A stretch of 64,000 bases of DNA from a bacterium (GCA_017541465.1 JAFXYZ010000055.1:19689-83688), one strand, 5' to 3'. Numbered from the stretch's first letter, positions 41,377-50,646 are shown. The notes: generated by a model not told the origin, from the sequence alone. Translations and numbers: made by a program.

Positions 41377-43182
41377 TTTATTCTTTTTGTTTGGTTCTGC
41401 CTTTTCGATTAGGGTATTGACTGTTTTAACCTCATTTTCGTTAATGAGATACTGTTTTGATTCTTTTAAAAGCATAATTGCTTCTTTTGTTTTGTTTTCA
41501 TTACAAAGGAAGTTAAAGTAGTCAAGAATGATGGAAAGATTAGCAGGCTCAAGTCTTTTTGCGAGAATAAAATTCGAGGCGGCATTGAGTTTATCTTCTC
41601 TTAAAACTGAGGCTTTTGCCATCATATATCTGTATTTTGCCTGAGTAATATCGAGGTTTGCGGCTTCTTTATAAAATTTATAAGCACTTTCCCAGTCACC
41701 TGTTTTGTAGTAGCAGTCTGCGGTTGATTCAAAGTATCTGACGTTCCCCGGCTCCTGCTCTAAGGCTAAACTCAGCTCATTTATTGCTTTTTGGTATTTT
41801 TTGTCTGACTTATATATTTCTGATTTAAAGTAGTGAGCGCGCGAAGAGTTGTTATCGAGCTTTAAAATCTTTGCGATTACTTTATCCGCTTCAGAGAAAA
41901 GCTGTTTTCTGATTAGTGCTTCGGTTTTTAAAAGCAGTCCGTCAATGAGATTTGGGTTATCTCCAATGATTTTGTTCGTTATTTCGATTGCCTCATCGAG
42001 CATCGAGCAGTTAAGCATATATTTAGTGCACTCCATTTTGTATTCAAGTGAGGCGGGATTATATTCCATAGCTTTTTTTATTGCTGCGATTGCTTTTTCC
42101 CACCAGCCGAGAGACGCAAATATTTTTGACGAGATAAAGTTAGAGTAATCGCTGTTTGGGTTGAGTTCGAGCGACTGTTTAATCAGTTTATCCGCGCTGA
42201 CAATATCCTTTTCATCCAGTTTTAACTGAGCCTTTAAAGTTAGTGCGTTTGGCTGCTGAGGGTTTATTGATAAGATGTAATCTAAAACCCTGCTTGTCTT
42301 TGACGGCTCTTTATTTGTGTAATACAAATAAGCGAGCGAAAAATTGTACGAAAGATTATTCGGATCGAGTTTAATTGCCTCGAGATAGTTCTGTTCTGCC
42401 TCTCTTAAAAAGCCTTTAAGTGAATAAGAGGTGGCGAGTTCATAAAAATATGTCGGGTTCTTTGAATCGGCTCTGCAGGCTGATGAGAGATACCTTATTG
42501 CGTCATCAAGGTTATTTCTTATGAAGTTTATTTCTCCGAGAAGGTAGTAAATATACCCGTTTGGCTGTTCCTTTAAGAGCTCTGTGAGAATTTCCTCCGA
42601 TTCCTCGTATTTTTTATTGTCATAGAGCATAGACGCATATCTGAAGCCTGCTTCAAAATTTCTTCCGTCTTTATCGAGTGCACGTCTGTAAAATTCCTCC
42701 GACTGTTCAAAATTGTTGAGATTTTCGTAAGTCAAACCCATATAATAAAGAAGATTTGAGTTATTATTTTTATCGCCCCCGTAGTTTTTCCATTCATCTA
42801 TTATTCTGTCAAATTCCCCCTGAAGAAGAAGGACATAAATGTACTGGGCAAAATATTCCGTCTCATCAATAAAATCAGAGGACAGTTCTCTTAAAATCTT
42901 TTCTGCTCTCCGGTAATTGCCGTTATTTCTCAATACCTCGGCGAGTTTAAATTTAATTCTTGTATCATCACCTTTTTTTGTAAGTGCCTGTTCAAGATAT
43001 TCGATTGCCCTGTCGGGCTTTTTTAGTTTTTCATATAAAAATGCCAGCTCGCACATAATCTCAGAGCTGTTGTTGTCCATTGTGAGTGCTTTATAGAAAT
43101 AATCAACCGCTTTTTTGTAGTTTTTTATCTCTTTATACTCAAAGGCTTTTCGTATGTATTCCGTTATTTCTTCAGTTTCCAT
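41359..43182 (-). CDS. Large TPR-repeat protein (607 aa)
   Basis: About sixteen tetratricopeptide repeats fill residues 1-590, starting directly at the N-terminus (YKEIKNYKKAVDYFYKALTMDNNS). No signal or membrane segment; the tail is basic (KAEPNKKNKLFNLF). It is convergent with, and overlaps by 18 nt, the 1385-residue gene. A -10 TATAAT lies exactly 6 nt before the ATG without SD (leaderless). Scaffold function is presumed, partner unknown. Confidence 0.83.
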   Translation of the reverse strand: METEEITEYIRKAFEYKEIKNYKKAVDYFYKALTMDNNSSEIMCELAFLYEKLKKPDRAIEYLEQALTKKGDDTRIKFKLAEVLRNNGNYRRAEKILRELSSDFIDETEYFAQYIYVLLLQGEFDRIIDEWKNYGGDKNNNSNLLYYMGLTYENLNNFEQSEEFYRRALDKDGRNFEAGFRYASMLYDNKKYEESEEILTELLKEQPNGYIYYLLGEINFIRNNLDDAIRYLSSACRADSKNPTYFYELATSYSLKGFLREAEQNYLEAIKLDPNNLSYNFSLAYLYYTNKEPSKTSRVLDYILSINPQQPNALTLKAQLKLDEKDIVSADKLIKQSLELNPNSDYSNFISSKIFASLGWWEKAIAAIKKAMEYNPASLEYKMECTKYMLNCSMLDEAIEITNKIIGDNPNLIDGLLLKTEALIRKQLFSEADKVIAKILKLDNNSSRAHYFKSEIYKSDKKYQKAINELSLALEQEPGNVRYFESTADCYYKTGDWESAYKFYKEAANLDITQAKYRYMMAKASVLREDKLNAASNFILAKRLEPANLSIILDYFNFLCNENKTKEAIMLLKESKQYLINENEVKTVNTLIEKAEPNKKNKLFNLF

Positions 43183-43188
43183 AATAAT

Positions 43189-43194
43189 ATTATA
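43189..43194 (-). promoter_or_regulatory. -10 box 6 nt before TPR ATG (leaderless)
   Basis: Minus strand TATAAT then ATTATT then ATG at 43182. No SD. The divergent Lcl-type gene has its own extended -10 (TGG-TATAAT at 43268-43276) and a normal SD. Confidence 0.5.
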
Positions 43195-43306
43195 TTTTAT
43201 CTTTTTTATTAGTAAAGTTTTTTAATATTCGTTATATAAAATATTAAAGAGTTGCCTTTTCTTTAGGTGGTATAATATACTTAAATATAGTTAAGAAGAG
43301 GAGCTG

Positions 43307-44470
43307 ATGAGCAGTAAATTTAAAAGAAATAATGAAGATTCGCCGTTTTTCATGTACGTTGTTGCGTTCGTTATGTTCTTTTTGCTTACTTTTACCATCC
43401 TCTCTTTTATGAGAACTGAGGATTCACCGCTTTATATTAACCTTGATAAAGAGGTTTTGTCCGCTGATATTAAACAGACCTCAGATATTAAGAAACAGTT
43501 TCAGGAAAAAGATATTATTGATAAAGCGCTTGATAAAATTGATGATAATACAAAATATAACAACTATCAGGCAACTTATGAAAAATACAGAGAACAACAG
43601 CTGAAAAGAAGACAGCAGGAGTTTGAACAAAGACAAAGACTCAACGAACGCTTGAGAGCTCAGGAAAAAAGAGAACGTCTGAAGGAGCACAATAAGGAAA
43701 AACTCGCAAGAATGCAGGATGTCGTTAAGCATCCAACTCCTCATGTAACCGTTCCGAAACAGGAGGAAAAGGTTAATATCCCTAAAGAAACCGAAAATAC
43801 TCTTGCTGAGAACGTTATAATTAAGCAGGCGATGAAGAAGTCACCATGTTCCCCTGAGACTGCAACCGCAGTTGCGTATTTCTTCCATCCGAATAATTCC
43901 GAGCCTGTTGAGTTAATCTTTAACAACCCCGGTAATAATCCCGGTGAGGTTAAACTCATTTTTGGCGACCTGCCGAGAGCAAAAGAACATATTCTGAAGA
44001 AAAAGATGGTTAATCTTAATGCCCTTCTTGATAAGGCAACTTTTAATTCAAATTATGATGATAAAATGACAAGAAGAACGGATATAGCTTACAAGGTCAA
44101 ATCAAACGGTATTACGACCGAATGCAGTCCTTATGTATATTCTTCAAAAGATTTTTATATTTCAACGGCACCCGTAGCCCTTCAGAGTGCGCAGTCAAGA
44201 GAATCTTACTGTAAATCAAAGAACGCAAGGCTTCCCGATCCTATCGAGCTGATTTCCGTTCTTCTGACGGGGCGCTATCCAGCAGGGTTATATTGGAGTT
44301 CGGGCAGAGTGTTTAAACTTGCACCGAATAAAACCGTTGTAACAAGAAGCAATATGGTTATGACACAGTCATATATGCTTGTAGATTATGAAAACTTCTC
44401 CGTAGGGTTTGTATCCCAGGGAGATTACGGAAGGGATTTAAAGGCATATTCCCTTTGTGTCATCGATTAA
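43307..44470 (+). CDS. Membrane-anchored protein with Lcl/C-type-lectin-like C-terminal domain (paralogue 1)
   Basis: 387 residues. A single N-terminal membrane helix (about 14-33) follows a basic start, giving a type II topology. Residues 60-150 are a basic coiled coil (EQRQRLNERLRAQEKRERL), then a proline/lysine linker. The C-terminal ~220 residues form a cysteine-containing domain. In it, AQSRESYCKSKNARLPDPIELISVL, then YWSSGRVF and a final CVID, follow the DUF1566/Lcl pattern (C, RLPxxxEL, YWSS, terminal C). These are C-type-lectin-fold adhesion-like domains. SD GAGGAG. A paralogue lies at 47814. Surface or pilus-associated binding is inferred. Confidence 0.6.
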   Translation: MSSKFKRNNEDSPFFMYVVAFVMFFLLTFTILSFMRTEDSPLYINLDKEVLSADIKQTSDIKKQFQEKDIIDKALDKIDDNTKYNNYQATYEKYREQQLKRRQQEFEQRQRLNERLRAQEKRERLKEHNKEKLARMQDVVKHPTPHVTVPKQEEKVNIPKETENTLAENVIIKQAMKKSPCSPETATAVAYFFHPNNSEPVELIFNNPGNNPGEVKLIFGDLPRAKEHILKKKMVNLNALLDKATFNSNYDDKMTRRTDIAYKVKSNGITTECSPYVYSSKDFYISTAPVALQSAQSRESYCKSKNARLPDPIELISVLLTGRYPAGLYWSSGRVFKLAPNKTVVTRSNMVMTQSYMLVDYENFSVGFVSQGDYGRDLKAYSLCVID

Positions 44471-44553
44471 TAATTTATAATTTGTTTTTATTAAATAGCA
44501 AATTTTTTATTTTTCATGTTTTATCTAAATGGTCATGTGTATAAGAGGTCTCA

Positions 44554-46917
44554 ATGAAATTAGGAGCTGTAAATAGTGTTAAGGTTAGCTCGTATCCGAA
44601 TGCAATAAAGGAAAAGAAAGCCGAAAACTCTTTAAAATCCGGACATAAAACATCAGCACCGATTTTGTATGGCTATAAACCGCTGAGTGTTTCGTTTGGA
44701 CGTATGCTCTCAGAACATAAAAGCTGGGGCGCAACCGTAAACATAGATAACCGAACGGTTAATTTTAAACTCTTCACATACCCTGAGACCGAAAGAGTTT
44801 ATGTTGAACTTCTTCAGACCGATGACGCAGATGAATGCAAAGACATAAATGCAAGAGGAATAAATGTCCACAAAGGGCACTCTTATCACGATTTTTACGT
44901 TAAGCCAGAGGACAGACGCTCTAAGATGTTTGAACTTGAAAAAGGCGACTTTGGTGTATTTACCTTAAAAAATGTCCCCGCAAGACTTGATAACACTTTC
45001 TATCGCTTCATTATCGTTAAAAATGAGAATGATATAAGAATTGTAAAAGATCCGTATTCAAAAGAACAGCCGAGTATTTTGGGGTGGAGTAAAATTCATA
45101 ATCCGAATGACTTCAACTGGACCGATTCAAAATGGATGTCAAAACGAGATTCAAGAAGAATTACCAGACTTGCGCAAAGCGGGACAAAAGGGGTAAATTC
45201 TCTCAGAATTTATGAAATGAATATCCCGACAGTCAGAAAAGGCGGTAATTTTGAGTCTGCCATTTCAAAACTTGAGGAAATAAAAAGCAAAAACCTTGCG
45301 AATGCCGTTGAAATCATGCCCGTTGAAAACACCTATTCAAAACAGTGGGGGTATGACGGGGTTGATAAGTTTGCCGTAAACGACAAAATCGGCGGTTCAA
45401 GAGGGCTCAAAGAATTTATAAACCGCGCACATGAACTCGGTATATCCGTTATTATAGATATGGTGCCGAACCACATCGGTCCTGACGGTGATATGCTCGG
45501 AAAAACAGGACCTTATGAGGGCGGTTCGGGTGCTTTCGGTTCTATTTTTAACTATGAAGGCAAAGAAAATCAATACGTAAGAGACTATGTTTCAAATATG
45601 GCTTTAAACTGGCTCGGTGAATACCACGCAGACGGGTTAAGGCTTGATATGACCAATCCTAATCTTATGGGCTCCGATTATACCTTAAAACAGATTGTAA
45701 CAGAGGTAAACGAACACTATCCCGATGCCTTTATGATAGCGGAGGACGGAGCTAATAACAGAGAAAAAATCACTGCACCTCTTCCTCATTATTATTCCCA
45801 TGCCGAGGCGCTCTATGACATAGACAGAAACGTTAATGCTTTAGCCAATAACCAGGGAACTATTGAGGGAATTGACGGCATAGGCTTTGACAGTGAATGG
45901 GATTTTCCGTTTATGAGACAGGTTCTCAATATGACAGAAACTCCCGAAAATACGGATATGGGTGAGTTTGATAACAGGCTTAAAAACTCTCACCACAGAG
46001 TTGCATACAGTATCAGCCACGATGAAATCGGAAATCTTGACGGCACAAGCTCGGTTGTAAAATATGCCAACAGAAAAATGCAGTTATTCAACAATATTCC
46101 TGCCGAGAACTTCAGCAAACAGTTCCAGAAAGCCTCACATGCCACTTATGAACTCTTAAAACTGTATTCAACAGGCAAACTTGATAAAATGACCAACTAC
46201 GAATTTAACAATTTCGTATCTGATAAACTTGAAGTAAAAAGACACGTCTCAAAGCAGGAGGTCAGAGAAGCCTATGATTATGCTTTGAAGAAATTAAAAC
46301 TTGCTCTCGGCACTGTTTATACTATCCCCGGACCTAAGATGTATTTCCAGGGTGCAGATGAGGGCAGAATTGATTACTTCCAGTTCTTCAGAAAACTCAG
46401 CGATGTCGATTCAAGATACCCTGATACCCGCCAAAGAATGGCTGAAATGAAGAAGAACATGGATGCCGAAAAAGGATATGATACTGATTTTGAAAAGTCT
46501 TATAAGGTCAGCACAATAGGAAATGTTAATGTTGTCGGCGAAGCAAAAGATAAACTTCAGAAGATGTCAGACTATACAACCGCTATTAATGACCTTGTCG
46601 AGAAAAATCCCGCTCTTCAGGACGGCAGAATAGACCATACCATCTGTTTTGACAGGGAAAAAGTTCACTGTGTCCACTGCGTAAAAGACAGCGATGAAAT
46701 TTTTGCGGTTAAGAATTATTCCGATGATAACTATAACGAATTTAAAATCGTATTCCCGTCAGGCGAATGGCAGGAGGTTATAAACTCAAACGATGAGCGC
46801 TTCGCAGGTGACGGAAGATACTTAAATAACGGCAGATTTATCTACGGTAACGGCTATGACCAAAAGCCGATAAAACTCGGAAGCAACACTGTTTCAGTCT
46901 TTAAAAGAGTCGGCTAA
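44554..46917 (+). CDS. GH13 alpha-glucan enzyme (branching-enzyme-like) with SF tag
   Basis: 787 residues. The N-terminal ~45 residues carry the SF tag (PLSVSFGRML) and no Sec signal. A CBM48/E-set-like domain follows (WGATVNIDNRTVNFKLFTYPETERVYVELL). The GH13 barrel has VIIDMVPNHIG (region I), nucleophile Asp365 in GLRLDMTN, acid/base Glu397 in IAEDGAN, and His489-Asp490-Glu491 in ISHDEIGN. The 'SHDE' form of region IV resembles glycogen branching enzymes rather than the NHD of amylases. Action on alpha-1,4-glucans, perhaps glycogen, is expected; exact specificity is unknown. SD AGAGG is present. Confidence 0.82.
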   Translation: MKLGAVNSVKVSSYPNAIKEKKAENSLKSGHKTSAPILYGYKPLSVSFGRMLSEHKSWGATVNIDNRTVNFKLFTYPETERVYVELLQTDDADECKDINARGINVHKGHSYHDFYVKPEDRRSKMFELEKGDFGVFTLKNVPARLDNTFYRFIIVKNENDIRIVKDPYSKEQPSILGWSKIHNPNDFNWTDSKWMSKRDSRRITRLAQSGTKGVNSLRIYEMNIPTVRKGGNFESAISKLEEIKSKNLANAVEIMPVENTYSKQWGYDGVDKFAVNDKIGGSRGLKEFINRAHELGISVIIDMVPNHIGPDGDMLGKTGPYEGGSGAFGSIFNYEGKENQYVRDYVSNMALNWLGEYHADGLRLDMTNPNLMGSDYTLKQIVTEVNEHYPDAFMIAEDGANNREKITAPLPHYYSHAEALYDIDRNVNALANNQGTIEGIDGIGFDSEWDFPFMRQVLNMTETPENTDMGEFDNRLKNSHHRVAYSISHDEIGNLDGTSSVVKYANRKMQLFNNIPAENFSKQFQKASHATYELLKLYSTGKLDKMTNYEFNNFVSDKLEVKRHVSKQEVREAYDYALKKLKLALGTVYTIPGPKMYFQGADEGRIDYFQFFRKLSDVDSRYPDTRQRMAEMKKNMDAEKGYDTDFEKSYKVSTIGNVNVVGEAKDKLQKMSDYTTAINDLVEKNPALQDGRIDHTICFDREKVHCVHCVKDSDEIFAVKNYSDDNYNEFKIVFPSGEWQEVINSNDERFAGDGRYLNNGRFIYGNGYDQKPIKLGSNTVSVFKRVG

Positions 46918-47765
46918 ATGCTGAAATAAGAGCCTAAATGTTTAAAGGTTTTTGTGTTTTTAATGGCTTCAAAAAGGGCTTTTAAAATCATATCGTCCTG
47001 AAAATGACCGTCAATTTCAATTAAAAACGTGTAATCTCCGAGGCAGGTCTTTGAAGGTCTTGATTCTATCTGTGTCATGTTGATATTGTAGTGCTCAAAG
47101 ATTGATAATATTCGATTTAATGCTCCGGGGGTGTTTGATGTGGTGAAGGTTATTGCCGTCTTTGAGTTCGGTTGCTTCTGAACCGTCTGAGTGCCAATCA
47201 TAATAAATCTTGTCTGGTTGTTCTTTTTATCGTTGATATTTTCTTCGATTACGGGAACATTATAGATTTGAGCACAATAACTGCTTCCTATGGCGCAAAT
47301 TTCGGGGTGTTTAGGGGTTAAAGAGCTTATTGCACTTGCCGTTGATGAGGAATACTGAAGCTCTGCGTCAGGAAAATTATTAAACAGATATTTTCTGCAC
47401 TGGGCTATTGCCTGGGGGTGAGAGATTATCTTTTTTATTTCCGAAATATTTTTGCAAAAGCCGATGAGGTTTTGCTCTACGGAAATTATATGCTCTGCAA
47501 TAATTTTTATATTTTGGTTTTCAAGCGCAATAAGGTTATCCGTTGTTTCTCTGACCATTCCCTCGACAGAGTTTTCTATGGGAAGAATAAGCGAGGAATT
47601 TTCATTTTTTGTAAGTAAATCAAATCCTTTTGAAATAGAGCACACAGGGATTTTTTCGGCATTTTCGATCTCAAAATACTGCGAAAATACAGAGCGTGCC
47701 TTGTCCGTAAAAGTGCCCTCAGGTCCTAAGAAAAATATTTTGTTTGGTTTTATGGATAAATTCAT
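46914..47765 (-). CDS. pheA: Prephenate dehydratase
   Basis: A 283-residue monofunctional enzyme converting prephenate to phenylpyruvate in phenylalanine synthesis. It has FFLGPEGTFTDKA at the N-terminus, IENSVEGMVRETTDNL, HPQAIAQCRKYL, NNQTRFIMIG (catalytic TRF) and a C-terminal ACT domain with ITFTTSNTPGALNRIL and ESRPSK, which binds phenylalanine for feedback inhibition. No chorismate mutase domain. It is convergent with the GH13 gene (4-nt overlap) and divergent from the second Lcl gene. Confidence 0.95.
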   Translation of the reverse strand: MNLSIKPNKIFFLGPEGTFTDKARSVFSQYFEIENAEKIPVCSISKGFDLLTKNENSSLILPIENSVEGMVRETTDNLIALENQNIKIIAEHIISVEQNLIGFCKNISEIKKIISHPQAIAQCRKYLFNNFPDAELQYSSSTASAISSLTPKHPEICAIGSSYCAQIYNVPVIEENINDKKNNQTRFIMIGTQTVQKQPNSKTAITFTTSNTPGALNRILSIFEHYNINMTQIESRPSKTCLGDYTFLIEIDGHFQDDMILKALFEAIKNTKTFKHLGSYFSI

Positions 47766-47796
47766 TTTTTTAAACTACTGTATATTTTATAAAAAG

Positions 47797-47805
47797 TGAT
47801 AAAAT
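47797..47805 (+). promoter_or_regulatory. Extended -10 before the second Lcl gene
   Basis: TGA-TAAAAT, then 8 nt to the ATG at 47814, with no SD. It supports a leaderless or near-leaderless transcript. Confidence 0.4.
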
Positions 47806-47813
47806 ATTATGTT

Positions 47814-48947
47814 ATGAACAAGTTATCAAATCAAGAAAAAAGAGAAAAAAGAAAAAATAATGCTTTCTTTGAAAAGTTTGCATACGTTTTGGCATTTGTT
47901 TTGCTTGTTTTTGTCGGTCTGACACTTTTTATTACCCCAAAAGAAAAGCAGGTTTATGAATTTGATAAAGTCACCTTAAACGGTTCGGGCGAAATTAAAC
48001 AGGATGAAAAGATTTCCGCTGATGAGGGTGTTAATCTTTCTGATATTGATGTTGATACCAACATTCTTGAGGAAAACGGCAGGGTTAAAGAAAATACAAG
48101 TCTTTCCCTGGCCCAAAAGAAGTATATTGCGCAGATAAAAAGACAAAAGATGCAGGAAAACCTCAGAAAACAGCTTTCTATCGCAAAAAGCCCAAAAAAA
48201 CTTGCACATACTCTCTATCGAAAAAATGCTCCGGTCATTACTCCCCAGATACAGGGCGGGGTTGAATACGATTATAACATGCCCACTCCTCCCCAAACCG
48301 ATAATTTTCCGGTTCAGCCGAGTGAGGATTATTCTTTTGACCTTTCTGCCTCAACCTGCACTCCTGATGAGATGGAATACGTCTTAAATCTCTATACAAG
48401 TGTTAATTCAAGAAAAGCCATAACATTGCCGTTCAGAAGAGATAACCCTTCTAAGTCGCTTCGTCCCGAGGTTATCAATGCCACACTTCCTAATAATAAA
48501 TGGAAAAATCTTGAGGATGATTTTGACAGGGTTGTAAGTTCTATTTTCGGCGAAATTTTTAAAGAAGAAAGCTCTGAAACAAATAAGACAAAGGTCGGGG
48601 CTCTCATTACAACCCCATGCTCTGAAAATGCTTATGTTTCAGAGGCTTTTTATGTTTCGGACAGACTTCCCCAGAAGATTACTTTATCCTCTGCAAAAAA
48701 CTATTGCGCGTCAAGGCATGGCAGACTTCCCGATATTCTTGAAGCCATAGCAATTTTAAAGCATAAAAAACTTCAGAGCGGTTACTACATGACAAATTCT
48801 CAGATTTTGAGCATGAATAATAACGGCACAAAAACTTTAAAAAATGATTTTATTGTTATGCAGTATCAAAACGGCGAGGTCAATTTCCTGTCCTCCTCAA
48901 AACTTCCCCAAAACCAGCAGGTCTGGGGTGAATGCGTCTTAAAATAA
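47814..48947 (+). CDS. Membrane-anchored Lcl-like protein (paralogue 2)
   Basis: About 377 residues with the same plan as the protein at 43307. A basic start and membrane helix (about residues 22-42) are followed by a basic coiled segment (KKYIAQIKRQKMQENLRKQL), a proline-rich linker (MPTPPQTDNFPVQPSED), and a cysteine-containing C-terminal domain with SAKNYCASRHGRLPDILEAIAIL, then GYYMTNSQIL and a final ECVLK. I use the ATG at 47814. An upstream GTG at 47796 would overlap the extended -10 (TGA-TAAAAT, 47797-47805), which lies 8 nt before the ATG and suggests a leaderless mRNA. Function is probably shared with paralogue 1. Confidence 0.6.
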   Translation: MNKLSNQEKREKRKNNAFFEKFAYVLAFVLLVFVGLTLFITPKEKQVYEFDKVTLNGSGEIKQDEKISADEGVNLSDIDVDTNILEENGRVKENTSLSLAQKKYIAQIKRQKMQENLRKQLSIAKSPKKLAHTLYRKNAPVITPQIQGGVEYDYNMPTPPQTDNFPVQPSEDYSFDLSASTCTPDEMEYVLNLYTSVNSRKAITLPFRRDNPSKSLRPEVINATLPNNKWKNLEDDFDRVVSSIFGEIFKEESSETNKTKVGALITTPCSENAYVSEAFYVSDRLPQKITLSSAKNYCASRHGRLPDILEAIAILKHKKLQSGYYMTNSQILSMNNNGTKTLKNDFIVMQYQNGEVNFLSSSKLPQNQQVWGECVLK

Positions 48948-49058
48948 CTTTTTCTTATATTATAGAACTGTTTGTTTTTATTAAGTAATGTTAATATAAA
49001 AATATTCTTAAAACCCTTGTCGTCATTGACTTTTTTGAAATATATCAAACATTTTATA

Positions 49059-49086
49059 TAAAGTTCCGCAATTTTGATGCCGATAT
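49059..49086 (+). promoter_or_regulatory. Sigma-28-type promoter
   Basis: TAAAGTTC (TAAA at 49059-49062), a 16-nt interval, then GCCGATAT (49079-49086): the best match in the window to TAAA-N15/16-GCCGATAA. It lies 40 nt before the 131-residue gene at 49127. Confidence 0.7.
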
Positions 49087-49126
49087 ATTTTTTATATATA
49101 TACTAAGGTCCTACGAGGTATTAAAA

Positions 49127-49522
49127 ATGGGTTTGTTTGATTCTGTAAATTATGTTAACTCGGCTGAGATTAAGAAGTTGTATAATGATTACAACAAAAA
49201 ATCCGGTGTTGAGGAATTTAATACATTTTCCGAAGTCCTTGAAGATGACGGTGATTCTAAACATCCGTTTATGTCTCAGTTAGAGGCTGAAAATACTAAG
49301 TACGAAAAAGCTATTCAGGAAATTCAGGATGAATACGGCGGAACAAGAAAACAGGCCGAAAAAATTCTTGCTGATATGACTGAGCGCAGCAATGATAAAA
49401 ACAGCCAGATTGATTATATAACCGAAATGACAGGCATGAGCGCTGAGGAAGCAGAACAATACTTCTATCAGCAGCAGGCTGTCGATCAGCTTCAGGACGA
49501 AGCTTACGGCTTTTATTCATAA
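49127..49522 (+). CDS. Small helical protein with a sigma-28-type promoter
   Basis: A 131-residue acidic, all-helical protein beginning MGLFDSVNYVNSAEIK; no family recognised. Residues 50-85 can form a coiled coil, and GMSAEEAEQYFYQQQAV is an amphipathic helix near the end. No Sec signal or membrane helix. The MGL start and the flagellar-type promoter link it to the MGLSASQ protein at 33795. SD GAGG. The gene ends 4 nt before convergent gmd. Export substrate, chaperone or motility accessory are all possible; none is shown. Confidence 0.6.
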   Translation: MGLFDSVNYVNSAEIKKLYNDYNKKSGVEEFNTFSEVLEDDGDSKHPFMSQLEAENTKYEKAIQEIQDEYGGTRKQAEKILADMTERSNDKNSQIDYITEMTGMSAEEAEQYFYQQQAVDQLQDEAYGFYS

Positions 49523-49526
49523 TTAA

Positions 49527-50594
49527 TTAGTTAATTAATGTTTTTTTTAATCTGAGTTCCTGTTCTGCCTCTTTGAGGTCGGAATCAAGCATGATTTTGA
49601 TTAAATCTTCTGCCGTATGTTTTGGCGACCAGTTAAATTCTTTTATTGCTTTTGTTGAATCGCCGTGAAGAAGGGTGACATCTATCGGGCGGTAGTATTT
49701 TTTGTCTACTTCAATTAAAACTCTGCCTGTATTTTTGTCTATACCCTTTTCGTCTAAGCCGCTGCCTTCAAATTCGATTTCTATGCCGACCTGTTCAAAA
49801 ACTTTTTTGCAAAAGTCTCTCAGGGTAGTGTTTTTGCCTGTTGCAAGAACGTATTCGCCGGGGGTATCAAGCTGAAGTATCTGCCACATTCCTTCAACGT
49901 AGTCGGGAGTGTAGCCCCAGTCTCTGCTTGAATCCAGGTTTCCGATGTAGAGCTTGTCCTGAAGCCCCGTTTTTATTCTTGCCGCAGCTTTTGTTATTTT
50001 CTTTGTTACAAACTTTTCCCCGCGCCTTGGTGATTCATGGTTGAATAAAATTCCGTTTGAACAGAACATTCCGTAGGCTTCTCGGTATATTTTGACTATC
50101 CAGTAGGAAAACAGCTTTGCGCATGCGTAAGGTGATGTCGGACAGAAGGGTGTATCTTCGTTTTGCGGGGTAATTTTTGTTGTACCGTAGAGCTCTGAGG
50201 TCGATGCCTGATAGAATCTTACGGTTTTCTCAAGCCCGAGTGTTCTTATTGCCTCAAGAAGTCTCAATGTGCCGAGAGCATCCGCGTCTGTAGTGTATTC
50301 CGGCATTTTAAATGAAACATTAACGTGTGATTGCGCACCCAGGTTGTACAGTTCGTCAGGTTTAACTTCATTAATGATTTTTATTAGTGATGATGAGTCC
50401 GTTAAATCACCAAAGTGGAGTGTGATTTTTGAATTTGCGGGTTCATCTTCATCGATCAAGTGTTTAATTCTTGACAGGTTATTTGATGCACTGTATCTTA
50501 TAATTCCGTGGACTTCATACCCTTTTGAGAGAAGAAAATCAGCCAGATAACTCCCGTCTTGCCCTGTTATTCCTGTAATTAATGCTTTTTTCAT
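49527..50594 (-). CDS. gmd: GDP-mannose 4,6-dehydratase
   Basis: A 355-residue extended SDR that makes GDP-4-keto-6-deoxymannose, the precursor of fucose, rhamnose or perosamine in surface glycans. It has ALITGITGQDGSYLADFLL at the N-terminus, YNLGAQSHVNVSFKMPEYT, FYQASTSELYG, SPYACAKLFSYWI (YxxxK), NHESPRRGEKFVTKKI and GNLDSSRDWGYTPDYVEGMW. All are diagnostic. The SD-like AGGTGAT lies upstream. It follows the GT2 gene in the same direction, about 50 nt away. Confidence 0.95.
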   Translation of the reverse strand: MKKALITGITGQDGSYLADFLLSKGYEVHGIIRYSASNNLSRIKHLIDEDEPANSKITLHFGDLTDSSSLIKIINEVKPDELYNLGAQSHVNVSFKMPEYTTDADALGTLRLLEAIRTLGLEKTVRFYQASTSELYGTTKITPQNEDTPFCPTSPYACAKLFSYWIVKIYREAYGMFCSNGILFNHESPRRGEKFVTKKITKAAARIKTGLQDKLYIGNLDSSRDWGYTPDYVEGMWQILQLDTPGEYVLATGKNTTLRDFCKKVFEQVGIEIEFEGSGLDEKGIDKNTGRVLIEVDKKYYRPIDVTLLHGDSTKAIKEFNWSPKHTAEDLIKIMLDSDLKEAEQELRLKKTLIN

Positions 50595-50646
50595 TCCTGT
50601 ATCACCTGTTCCTTAATTCTATATTAGCATAGAAATAAACAATTTG

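Noticed and set aside
49519..49540. AT-only palindrome between the 131-residue gene and gmd
   Set aside because: ATTAATTA/TAATTAAT can fold but is all A-T; too weak to call a terminator alone.
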